Part shown: positions 44,252-52,389 of the stretch, piece after piece
How positions within the stretch are numbered: position 1 is the stretch's first letter
Layout: every line of letters begins with the position of its first letter
Assembly (NCBI GenBank): GCA_016200225.1
Contig: JACQFD010000001.1
Coordinates: forward strand, 124,001 to 188,000
DNA from: Planctomycetota bacterium
GTDB lineage: Bacteria; Planctomycetota; UBA1135; JACQFD01
Direction of reading: 5' to 3'
DNA length: 64,000 nt
The notes under the pieces: generated by a model
Told to the model about the DNA's origin: nothing
Database searches by the model: none
The model's input: the letters and a program-made list of their open reading frames with translations, nothing else
Translations under genes and position numbers: made by a program

Positions 44252-45067
44252 TCATTCCGCCGCGTCGATTTCATTCGCCGTCACGGCGGCGATCGTCTCG
44301 GCCGCGTGCCAAGTGCGCGCGCCTGAATGTTCATCTTCGAGTTCGACGCCGCGAACGCACGAAAAACGCCGCAGAATTCCGGCGGCGCGCGCGCCGGTGG
44401 AGTTTTCAACAATTACGCGACGATCGCCGAGGCGAAGACCGTCGAAAAATCGCGATTCGATCCAACCAAAGTCGCCCACGAGCGCGCGCGGGAGCGCGTC
44501 GTCGAGCCGAGCGATCATACAACTGGCGAACGCTTCGCGGTTGACGGGCGCGCCGCGCTGCGCCGCGAGCGACGTCGCGAGCGAACGCACTTCCTCGGCG
44601 AAATCGATCGCCGGATCCTGATTCAGATTGACGCCGATGCCGGCCACGATGTTCGCGCCCTTTCCCTGGAGCCGCGCCTCGACGAGAATGCCGCAGGTTT
44701 TTTTATTGTTAATTAACAGATCGTTCGGCCATTTGATACGTGCGTCGATTTGTAATAATTCGAGAATCGCCGCGCGGACGGCGACGGCGCAGCCGGCGAC
44801 GAGCGAAGGCGCGGGGGGCGCCGGTTCGGCGCGCAGCGCGATCGAACATAAGATTCCGAGACCGGGACGCGAATGCCACACGCGCCCGCGCCGCCCGCGG
44901 CCGGCCGTTTGATGATCGGCAAAAATAACAGTTCCCGCGGCGGCGGCGCCTTCGTTCGTTAATAAATCAAATGCGATGTCGTTCGTCGAACCGCACTCTT
45001 CAAAAGTTAAGATTCGCCGCCCCACGAGCCCGACGGTCCCCGGTTGGATGCGCGAACGGTCGAGCAC
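44252..45067 (-). CDS. birA: Biotin--[acetyl-CoA-carboxylase] ligase
   Basis: 271 residues, catalytic part only: there is no N-terminal winged-helix repressor domain, so it is a simple ligase rather than a BirA repressor. FEECGSTNDIAFDL is the substrate loop start; HQTAGRGRRGRVWHS is the biotinyl-AMP-binding GRGRRGRxW motif; IKWPNDLLINNKKTCGILVE is the KWPND motif; IVAGIGVNLNQ closes the active site. It attaches biotin to the biotin carboxyl carrier protein. Only 12 bp separate it from rph. Confidence 0.95.
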   Translation of the reverse strand: MLDRSRIQPGTVGLVGRRILTFEECGSTNDIAFDLLTNEGAAAAGTVIFADHQTAGRGRRGRVWHSRPGLGILCSIALRAEPAPPAPSLVAGCAVAVRAAILELLQIDARIKWPNDLLINNKKTCGILVEARLQGKGANIVAGIGVNLNQDPAIDFAEEVRSLATSLAAQRGAPVNREAFASCMIARLDDALPRALVGDFGWIESRFFDGLRLGDRRVIVENSTGARAAGILRRFSCVRGVELEDEHSGARTWHAAETIAAVTANEIDAAE

Positions 45068-45077
45068 GCCCCGATTT

Positions 45078-46160
45078 TTATGTCAAAAGCGTCGCGCGCA
45101 TGCGGTCGAGCTGGCCTTTCAAGCGCGCGACCACGTTGCTATGAATTTGACAAACGCGCGATTCGGTTAATTTTAATATTTCGCCGATTTCGCGCATCGT
45201 GTGGCCTTCTTCATAATACATGACGAAAATCTGGCGCTCTTTATTCGTTAAATTGCGCGTCATCACTTCCATCAGATCCTTTCGTTGCATCGAACGGATC
45301 GGATCCTCCATGCGCTTGTCCTCGAGGAGGTCGGCCTTTTCGGCGCCGCGATCCTCGTCGTCGTCGTCCCAGCGGTCCGAAAGCGAAAGCATCGATTTCG
45401 GACTCGAATCGCTCATTTCGGTTTCGAGGCGCGCGAGAGGAATCTTTAGATGTTGCGCGAGTTCGAAATCCGTCGGGCGGCGCCCGAGTTTTGCCTCGAG
45501 TTCGTGGACGGCGCGCTCGACGCGGTGCGCTTTCAGTCGCACGAGGCGCGGAACGAAATCCTGCGCGCGGAGATGATCCAAAATCGATCCGCGAATGCGT
45601 GTCGTGCAATAAGTCTTAAATTTAATTCCACGCTCGAGATCGAATCCGTTGATCGCGTCCATCAGACCCGTCACGCCCGCGGAACACAACTCGTCGACGT
45701 CGATCGATTTCGGCAATGTTTGCAAAACGCGTTCGGCGATGTGCCGGACCATCGGATAATACTTTTCGATCAGTAAATTTCTTAAATTCTTGTCGAGCGT
45801 TTTTTTGTATGTTCGCCAGAGCTCGTCCGTCGACTGGTCGGCGGTTTTTGTATCTTTAACCGGCGGCGGCGCCGATTGTTGTATTTCGGCGATCGCGACG
45901 GCGACCGGTTCGATCACGGGAGCCTTCGCGGCTGCCGCGTCCGGCTTGGGCGTCTCCGGCTTGGACGACGCGGCGCGCGCGGGCGCGTCCTTTTGGTTTT
46001 TTGTAATTTTAAGATTCCTGGCGTTGGCCGAAATCGGTCTTTCGGCAATCGCCGCCGCCGGTTTGGATCGCACGACCGGCTTTGGTTTGGATTCCGATTT
46101 TTCCTTATGCATTGTCCGCTTCGGCATGGGTGACAGCGTCGCGCTTTGGACCAGAGACAA
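45078..46160 (-). CDS. Sigma-70 family factor, FliA/WhiG-like, with Lys/Pro/Ala-rich N-terminal extension
   Basis: 360 residues. The first 110 or so are low-complexity (KSESKPKPVVRSKPAAA, DAAAAKAPVIEPVAVAIAE). From about residue 118, region 2 has LRNLLIEKYYPMVRHIAERV and DVDELCSAGVTGLMDAINGFDLERGIKFKTYCTTRIRGSILDHLRAQDFVPR, region 3 GRRPTDFELAQHLKI, and region 4 LTNKERQIFVMYYEEGHTMREIGEILKLTESRVCQIHSNVVARLK. The region 2 and 4 wording is that of FliA/WhiG sigma factors. No anti-sigma factor or flagellar gene is nearby, so it may act outside motility; the extension may regulate it. A second ATG 12 residues in is possible. Confidence 0.9.
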   Translation of the reverse strand: MSLVQSATLSPMPKRTMHKEKSESKPKPVVRSKPAAAIAERPISANARNLKITKNQKDAPARAASSKPETPKPDAAAAKAPVIEPVAVAIAEIQQSAPPPVKDTKTADQSTDELWRTYKKTLDKNLRNLLIEKYYPMVRHIAERVLQTLPKSIDVDELCSAGVTGLMDAINGFDLERGIKFKTYCTTRIRGSILDHLRAQDFVPRLVRLKAHRVERAVHELEAKLGRRPTDFELAQHLKIPLARLETEMSDSSPKSMLSLSDRWDDDDEDRGAEKADLLEDKRMEDPIRSMQRKDLMEVMTRNLTNKERQIFVMYYEEGHTMREIGEILKLTESRVCQIHSNVVARLKGQLDRMRATLLT

Positions 46161-46199
46161 GAGAACCTCTTCGATTATAGGATGATGGAGCCGGAGTTT

Positions 46200-46724
46200 T
46201 TAGTATTGCAATATTGAGTGGGTCTTGCCGGCCGGAAGTTTCGTCCTTCCCGAGAGCGCCGTGAGCTCAATAACAAATAGATACGACGCCGTTTGGGCGC
46301 CAGTCATCGCGACAAGTTTTCCTGCCGCTTCGGCAGTGCCGCCGGTTGCTAATAAATCGTCGACGATGATCGCGCGCTGACCTTTTTCGAGCGCGTCCTG
46401 ATGAATCTCGATCGTGTCCGTTCCGTATTCGAGCGCATAACTTTGCGAATAGGTTTTCCACGGAAGTTTTTTCGGTTTTCGGATTGGTACAAATCCGCAG
46501 CCGAGTTTCACCGACAACGCCGCGCCGAATAGAAAACCGCGCGATTCGATTCCTACAATTGCGTCCGCCTTTTCTCCGGCCGCTTTCTCGGCAAGCGCGT
46601 CGATGACGGCGCCGAAACCGCGCGGGTCGCGGAGCAGCGGAGTGATGTCGCGAAAGAGAATGCCTTTCTTTGGAAAATCCGGAACGTCGCGGATGAGTTT
46701 CTTAATGAGATCGAGATTGGCCAT
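46200..46724 (-). CDS. apt: Adenine phosphoribosyltransferase
   Basis: 174 residues from the ATG 46724-46722; a longer open frame upstream adds residues not found in the family. Core: LIRDVPDFPKKGILFRDITPLLRDPRGF, IVGIESRGFLFGAAL, FVPIRKPKKLPW and the PRPP-binding loop RAIIVDDLLATGGTAEAAGKLV. It salvages adenine to AMP. Placed between argS and the sigma factor, same direction. Confidence 0.95.
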   Translation of the reverse strand: MANLDLIKKLIRDVPDFPKKGILFRDITPLLRDPRGFGAVIDALAEKAAGEKADAIVGIESRGFLFGAALSVKLGCGFVPIRKPKKLPWKTYSQSYALEYGTDTIEIHQDALEKGQRAIIVDDLLATGGTAEAAGKLVAMTGAQTASYLFVIELTALSGRTKLPAGKTHSILQY

Positions 46725-46843
46725 GGCGGGGATTCGGGGGAGTCGCGTGGGGAAATAGTTTCGACCGTCGGTGCGAAAAACTTTCGCGTCGTTTGCGCGA
46801 GAATACGCGCGCATCGCGAAAATCATTCACGAACGGGCGCGTC

Positions 46844-48598
46844 TCACATTTCGCGAGGAGCGGCGATGCCGAGCAGTTGGAGCGAGCGTTCGAGCGTGCG
46901 GCGTGCGGCCTCGACGATCGCCAAACGCGCGGCCACGACCTCTGGCGACGGCGCGTCGAGGACGCGATGGTCGCGATAAAAAGCGTTCGACGCCTGCGCG
47001 ATGTCGAAGGCGGATTGCGCGACGTGGTGCGGTTCGAAACGCGCGGCCGCGATCTCGACCGCGGCGGGAAATCGCGCAATCGCCATCAGGAGTGGTCCGG
47101 CGTCGGCCAACATCGTATAATTTAACGATCCGAGGTCGGACTCGGAGATCGCGCGCCCCGATTTCTTAAGAATACTCGCGAGCCGCGCATGTGTATATTG
47201 ACAATACGGGCCCGTGTCGCCGTCGAAGTTCAGGACGTCGTCCCACTTGAATACAATATCGCGGCGGCGGTCCTGCTTGAGATCGTGATAAATGATCGCG
47301 CCGATGCCGACCTGTTCCGCGACTTCGCCGGAATTCCGATTGGTGTTGCTAAAATTCGGATTCTTCTCAAGCATGATTTCGTTTACTTTGTCCACGGCGC
47401 TGTCGATGAGGTCGCTTAGGATGATTACATTTCCCTCGCGCGTGCTCATTTTTCCTTCGGGCAAACGCATCATGCCGAAGTGCGCATGGACGATGTCGCC
47501 GGACCACGCGTGGCCGAGTTTTTTCACGACGGCCGCGAGTTCCTTGAAATGATCGAGTTGGTCGCCGCCGACGACGTAGACGGCTTTTGTAAAATGATAG
47601 GTATTCTTACGATAAAAAACCGACGCGAGATCGCGAGTTAAATAAAGCGTCGTGCCGTCGCCCGTTTGTAATAATGCCGGTTTTTCCTGTCCGTCGATTT
47701 CGATGACGAGCGCGCCTTCCGAAACGCGCGTGACGCCCGCTTTTTTACACATTTCGATCGTCGGCGCGAGATCCTTTTCGTACGCGCTTTCGCCGCGGAC
47801 TTCGTCGAACGTCACGCCGAGTTTTTGATATATTCTCTCGAATTCCTTCATCGAGATGGATGTTAATTTTTTCCAAAGCCGCCGCGCCTCGTTGTCGGCG
47901 CCCGATTCGAGTTCGAGAAACCATTTGCGCGATTCGGCGGCGAGTTCGCGCCCGGCGTCCGCGCCCTTCTTTTCTTCAATATGATATTGAACGTAAACAT
48001 CTTGTAAATATTCGATACCGCGCCACGGACCCTCCGTTTCGACGGCCTTGTCGAGATCGGCTTCGGAGCCGAAACGCCGGAGCGCAGTTAATAATTTACC
48101 AAACTGCGAACCCCAGTCGCCGAGGTGGTTGATGCCGACAACGCGCGCGCCGCGCGCTTCGCAAATGCGCTTGACGGCGGCGCCGATGACGGTCGAACGC
48201 AAATGGCCGACGTGAAAGCGTTTTGCAATATTCGGCGAACTGTAGTCAAGGACGATGACTTCGCCCGAAGGCGGCGCGCCGCCGAAATCGGCGCGAAACG
48301 CCGCCGGCAACAATTCGCGCGCGAAAATCGCGCGGTCAATTGTAAAATTAAGAAAAGGACCCGCGGGTTTCGCCGAAACGGACGGCAGCGCGGACGCGAG
48401 ATCGCCCGCGAGTTTCGCCGCGAGCGCGGGCGGAGCGACGCCGCGCTCCTTCGCGAATCGAAAGCATGGAAACGCGACGTCGCCGTGATTTGCGTCGCGC
48501 GGTTTTTCGAGCAAAATCGCGGTCGCGTCGACGCCGAGCGAGGACGCAAGCGCGCCCGCGATCGTGCGCTGAAATTGTTGTAGAGGCGAAACCGTCAT
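46844..48598 (-). CDS. argS: Arginyl-tRNA synthetase
   Basis: 584 residues, full length. The HIGH-like motif is HVGH in SSPNIAKRFHVGHLRSTVIG and the KMSKS-equivalent is KMSTREG in LPEGKMSTREGNVIIL; the tRNA-binding C-terminal DALR domain has CQYTHARLASILKKSG and ends LLGIAAPREM. The N-terminal additional domain (residues 1-90) carries FPCFRFAKERGVAPPALAAKLAGDL. First gene of the run argS-apt-sigma-birA-rph-rdgB. Confidence 0.97.
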   Translation of the reverse strand: MTVSPLQQFQRTIAGALASSLGVDATAILLEKPRDANHGDVAFPCFRFAKERGVAPPALAAKLAGDLASALPSVSAKPAGPFLNFTIDRAIFARELLPAAFRADFGGAPPSGEVIVLDYSSPNIAKRFHVGHLRSTVIGAAVKRICEARGARVVGINHLGDWGSQFGKLLTALRRFGSEADLDKAVETEGPWRGIEYLQDVYVQYHIEEKKGADAGRELAAESRKWFLELESGADNEARRLWKKLTSISMKEFERIYQKLGVTFDEVRGESAYEKDLAPTIEMCKKAGVTRVSEGALVIEIDGQEKPALLQTGDGTTLYLTRDLASVFYRKNTYHFTKAVYVVGGDQLDHFKELAAVVKKLGHAWSGDIVHAHFGMMRLPEGKMSTREGNVIILSDLIDSAVDKVNEIMLEKNPNFSNTNRNSGEVAEQVGIGAIIYHDLKQDRRRDIVFKWDDVLNFDGDTGPYCQYTHARLASILKKSGRAISESDLGSLNYTMLADAGPLLMAIARFPAAVEIAAARFEPHHVAQSAFDIAQASNAFYRDHRVLDAPSPEVVAARLAIVEAARRTLERSLQLLGIAAPREM

Positions 48599-48681
48599 GG
48601 GCGCCGCAATTTATAGATTTTGGCGCCGTCGTTGTAGCTTTTTGTCGTGACGCGCGCGCGCGCGAACGGGACATTGATTCG

Positions 48682-49149
48682 ATGCCGGCCGCGAAAATCC
48701 ATTCCATCCAGGTCTCGAACGGCGGCGTGCCGAAAGCGGCCGTGGCCTCGGCGAATATTACATTTTCGGGCGTCGAGGGCGACCGCCAGCGCAATCTAAA
48801 GTATCACGGCGGACGCGGGCGCGCCGTTTGTATCTATTCGCTGGAGGCGATTACAAGTTTACAAAAAGAGGGACATCCGATCGCGCCCGGCACCGCGGGG
48901 GAAAACTTAACGATCGAAGGACTCGATTGGGCGTCGCTCGCGCCCGGCGCGCGCCTGCGCGTGGGCGAGGCCGTCGAACTCGAAATCACCGCCGATACGA
49001 AACCCTGCGCCACGATCGCGGCGTCATTCCGCGACGGGAATTCGAAGCGCATTGCTTATAAAAAACATCCGGGCGAATCGCGCTGGTACGCGCGCGTGCT
49101 GCGCGAAGGGCGCGTGCGCGCCGGCGACGACGTTGTTTTGTTAAATTAA
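48682..49149 (+). CDS. MOSC-domain protein
   Basis: 155 residues from ATG 48682, the start that begins the domain (AKIHSIQVSNGGVPKAA). Seen: SGVEGDRQRNLKYHGGRGRAVCIYSLE, APGTAGENLTIEGLDW, ITADTKPCATIAASF with a conserved Cys, and RWYARVLREGRVRAGDDV. MOSC domains bind molybdenum cofactor-type ligands or sulfur through that Cys and are found in YiiM-like proteins that reduce N-hydroxylated compounds. Specific substrate unknown. Convergent with the DegT gene, sharing four bases. Confidence 0.85.
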   Translation: MPAAKIHSIQVSNGGVPKAAVASANITFSGVEGDRQRNLKYHGGRGRAVCIYSLEAITSLQKEGHPIAPGTAGENLTIEGLDWASLAPGARLRVGEAVELEITADTKPCATIAASFRDGNSKRIAYKKHPGESRWYARVLREGRVRAGDDVVLLN

Positions 49150-50297
49150 CGAATCGCGCGGATCGCGGCCGCGACGCGCTCGATCGCCGCGTCGCCCATT
49201 CCGATATAACTTGGAATATACAATCCGCGCTCCCAAAGGCGGTTCGAAACCGGGAACGCGTCGTCGGGCGAGGGCGCGAGCGCTTTTTGTTGTATCAAAT
49301 GCGGCTGGCGGTGGCTCGGATAAAAAAACGTCCGCGTTTCGATTCCCTCGGCCGCGAGCCGGCGTTGCGTCTCCGCGCGGCCGACGCCGAATTCGTCCTC
49401 GATTAATATTCCATAAACCCAATAAACATTTCTTCCCCATTCGCACGACGGCGGAAGCGCGACGCCCGGAATATTAGCAAGCAACGAATGATACTGTTCC
49501 GCGATGGCGATTTTCGCGGCGCGCGCGTCGTCGGCGTGCTCCATCTGCGCGCAGCCGATCGCGGCGTGGAGATTGGTCATCCGATATTGATATCCGACGC
49601 CGTCGTGGATGAACCGCGTTTCATTTGTATTCCCGAGGCGCAGGTTTTTTAACGATCGCACGCGTTCCGCGATTCCGTCGTCGTCGGTGACGACCATGCC
49701 GCCTTCGCCGGTTGTTATATTTTTATTTGCATAGAAACTGAACGCGGCGGCAAGTCCGATGCCGCCCGCGCGCCGCCATTCGCCGCCGATTTGCACGTCG
49801 GCGCCATGGGCCTCGGCGGCGTCCTCCAGAACGGTTAAATTGTACTTTTTTGCGATTCGTAATATCGACTCCATGTCGCACGGATGCCCGTAGATGTGAA
49901 CCGCGAGAATCGCCTTCGTTTTATAAGTAATTGCGGCTTCGATTTTTGTAACATCGATCGTCCACGATCGCGCGTCGGCGTCGACGAACACGGGTTTCGC
50001 GCCGAGATACATGATCGAAAATACCGGCGCCATCATCGTGAAATCGGGGCAGATCACTTCGTCGCCCGGACCGATGCCGGCCGCGGCGAACGCGAGATGG
50101 CATGCGACCGTTCCGTTCACGCATGCGACGCCATGGCGAACATTACAATATTTCGCGAATTCGGTTTCGAATCGCCCGAGGAACTCGCCGGCCGACGAAA
50201 TCCAATTGTCGCGAAGCGCTTTTGTAACGTACGGGATCTCGTTGCCCCATTGATAAGGCTGGCTGACGGGAATCCGGGGTTTGGCGGGCTGCGTCAC
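49146..50297 (-). CDS. DegT/DnrJ/EryC1/StrS-type sugar aminotransferase
   Basis: 383 residues. Last gene of the glycan set. Motifs: VACVNGTVACHLAFAAAGIGPGDEVICPDFTMMAP, FVDADARSWTIDVTKIEAAIT, AILAVHIYGHPCDMESI, VLEDAAEAHGAD and FSFYANKNITTGEGGMVVT, where the Lys carries PLP. These enzymes aminate a 3-keto- or 4-keto-NDP-sugar made by a dehydratase or epimerase; the neighbouring SDR gene at 50346 fits. Product sugar unknown. Confidence 0.92.
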   Translation of the reverse strand: MTQPAKPRIPVSQPYQWGNEIPYVTKALRDNWISSAGEFLGRFETEFAKYCNVRHGVACVNGTVACHLAFAAAGIGPGDEVICPDFTMMAPVFSIMYLGAKPVFVDADARSWTIDVTKIEAAITYKTKAILAVHIYGHPCDMESILRIAKKYNLTVLEDAAEAHGADVQIGGEWRRAGGIGLAAAFSFYANKNITTGEGGMVVTDDDGIAERVRSLKNLRLGNTNETRFIHDGVGYQYRMTNLHAAIGCAQMEHADDARAAKIAIAEQYHSLLANIPGVALPPSCEWGRNVYWVYGILIEDEFGVGRAETQRRLAAEGIETRTFFYPSHRQPHLIQQKALAPSPDDAFPVSNRLWERGLYIPSYIGMGDAAIERVAAAIRAIR

Positions 50298-50345
50298 TCG
50301 TTTTATTAAATTCGGCGCGCGATGCCGCGTGCCGTAATGGAAATA

Positions 50346-51350
50346 TTACTTAAATACCGCCGTTCCATCGACGAAATCTTCCCAGCTCCACCGTTTCCCG
50401 TGGGTGTTGAACCAGTCGACCGTCAGGCGCAGGCCTTCGTCGATCGTCCACCTCGGGTGGACCGGAATATGCTTCTTAAGAAGTGTATTATCGCATTGGA
50501 ATCGTTCGATATCGAGGCGGCGCTTGCGGCGCGGGTCGATTTCAATTTTAAGATTCTTGACGCCCATGACGTCCGCGATTTTGTGGGCGAGCCATTCGAT
50601 GGAATAACAATTATCCGAACCGACCTGCACCGGCTCGCCGAACGGCGCGTCGCTTCGCATCAAATCGATGAGCCAGCGGGCGGTGTCGTGAACATAAGTA
50701 AAATCGCGCTCGGCTTTGATGTTGCCGAGGCGCACGACGTTGCCACGCGCGAGTTGCGCAATAATCTCGGGAATGACGTAGGGCTCGGTTTCGCGCGGCC
50801 CGTACGCGTTGAAAATGCGCGCGCAGATCACGGGAATGTCGTGTTCTTTATGATAAGTATAACAAAGCCGGTCGGCGGCGAGTTTGCTCACGGCGTAGGT
50901 ATTGAGCGGAAGCAGCTCCGTTTTTTCCGTCACTTTCTTCGTCGGCGCCTCGCCGTAGACTTCGGTCGACGAAACATAAAGATAGCGCTTGATATTAAAT
51001 TGTTTGGTCGCCTGCAGGAGGCTGAGACACCCGAGAACGTTAATTTGAAAGAATCGCGACGGAACATCGTAGGCCGTCGGAACGTACGTGTCGCCGACGG
51101 TGCTTAAGATAAATTCGACGTTGTTTTCGGTAATCGCCTGCGCGACGCGCCACGCGTCGAGGATATCGCCCGAGATGATTTTGACGCGATCGCGCACATC
51201 TGTAAGATTCGCGAGCGTTCCGTGCAGAAAATTATCATAAACGACGACGCCGGCGCCGTCGTCGAGCAATTCCCTGACGATCGCCGAGCCTACAAATCCG
51301 GCGCCGCCGGCGACCATGACCGTTTTTCCTTTAATATTTAGCAATGCCAT
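50346..51350 (-). CDS. NAD-dependent epimerase/dehydratase (extended SDR)
   Basis: 334 residues. Rossmann motif VMVAGGAGFVGSAIVRELL near the start, YDNFLHGTLANL, the catalytic YxxxK in NTYAVSKLAADRL with upstream YVSSTEVYGE (Ser/Thr), and RIFNAYGPRETEPYVIPEI. This is the UDP-glucose 4-epimerase/GDP-mannose dehydratase-like branch. Presumably prepares a nucleotide sugar for the aminotransferase encoded next; substrate not determined. Confidence 0.92.
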   Translation of the reverse strand: MALLNIKGKTVMVAGGAGFVGSAIVRELLDDGAGVVVYDNFLHGTLANLTDVRDRVKIISGDILDAWRVAQAITENNVEFILSTVGDTYVPTAYDVPSRFFQINVLGCLSLLQATKQFNIKRYLYVSSTEVYGEAPTKKVTEKTELLPLNTYAVSKLAADRLCYTYHKEHDIPVICARIFNAYGPRETEPYVIPEIIAQLARGNVVRLGNIKAERDFTYVHDTARWLIDLMRSDAPFGEPVQVGSDNCYSIEWLAHKIADVMGVKNLKIEIDPRRKRRLDIERFQCDNTLLKKHIPVHPRWTIDEGLRLTVDWFNTHGKRWSWEDFVDGTAVFK

Positions 51351-51440
51351 GTTGTTATCCTTGGTGTTGATTTCGGACGGTATCGAAGTCGTATGGTTTG
51401 TTAAATTTAGGAATAATTTTGTCGTTGCGCGCGGACGCGA

Positions 51441-52175
51441 TCATGCCGCGATGCCGCGATGCGCCGCGCGAGGAGTCCGGATGGCCTCCCAGCGGAGCCG
51501 CGCGACGACCCAAAGATATTGAATGCCCTTTCGGATCATGCCGGATTCGGTCTTGGACACGCCGGCGCGCCGCGGCGCGTTTTCATATGGAATTTCGACG
51601 AATTTATATCCGGCGCGGTGCGCGCGAAAAATAAGATCGATGAAATATTCGCCATAATTGCCGCGTAATTGTATTTTATCAAAAACCGACCGTCGGATTG
51701 CAATAAATCCACTTGTATAATCGCGAAAATTCGGAACCAGAAGCCAGCTCGAAATCCGCGTGATGATCGAACTTAATAACACGCGCACCGGCGATTCCTT
51801 TCGGGCATCGCGGCCGCCCGGAACGTAGCGCGAGCCGACGACGAGGTCGTAACCGTCGGCGAGTTTCGCGACGAGCGCGGCCAGCTCGGCCGGCGGATGC
51901 GAAAAATCGCAGTCCATCCAGCAGACGACGTCGTTTTTCGACGCGCGGATGCCGGCCCAAATCGCCGACGTGAGGCCGCGTTCCGCGGTCCGATGCAACA
52001 ATCGAACGCGCGCATCGCTCTTCGACTTCGCCTCGACGAGGCGCCACGTGCCGTCGGGCGAATGGTCGTCGACGACGATGATTTCGAGGATGTGGCCGCG
52101 CAGCGACGCTTCGACGGCGTCGATCAAATCAATAATATTCTCCGCCTCGTTGAACGTCGGAAGCACGACGCTCAC
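51441..52175 (-). CDS. Glycosyltransferase family 2, polyprenyl/dolichyl-phosphate sugar synthase type
   Basis: 244 residues from a GTG. VVLPTFNEAENIIDLIDAV is the GT-A nucleotide-binding start, DDHSPDGTWRLVEA and CWMDCDFSHPPAELAAL carry the DxD-like acidic pair, DLVVGSRYVPGG and YTSGFIAIRRSVFD complete the DPM1-like pattern. Such enzymes load mannose, glucose or similar sugars onto undecaprenyl phosphate, the donor for GT-C enzymes such as the protein encoded at 52390. Confidence 0.9.
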   Translation of the reverse strand: MSVVLPTFNEAENIIDLIDAVEASLRGHILEIIVVDDHSPDGTWRLVEAKSKSDARVRLLHRTAERGLTSAIWAGIRASKNDVVCWMDCDFSHPPAELAALVAKLADGYDLVVGSRYVPGGRDARKESPVRVLLSSIITRISSWLLVPNFRDYTSGFIAIRRSVFDKIQLRGNYGEYFIDLIFRAHRAGYKFVEIPYENAPRRAGVSKTESGMIRKGIQYLWVVARLRWEAIRTPRAAHRGIAA

Positions 52176-52389
52176 TGAGGGAATTGTAGTTTTCGCGAGT
52201 TCGGCGGGAGAATTCAGAAGATTATTTATATTGTGAGATAAGTAAAGTGCAGGCGTTTACAAACCGGACGGAACCGGCGCCGGCTTCGTGTTGCGCGCAT
52301 GACGGCAAAATCCGGAACACTTTCGACCGTCGGCCCAACGCATCTTTGGCACACGGTCGTTCCCGTGCAACTGGCGGCGGCCGCCGGCA

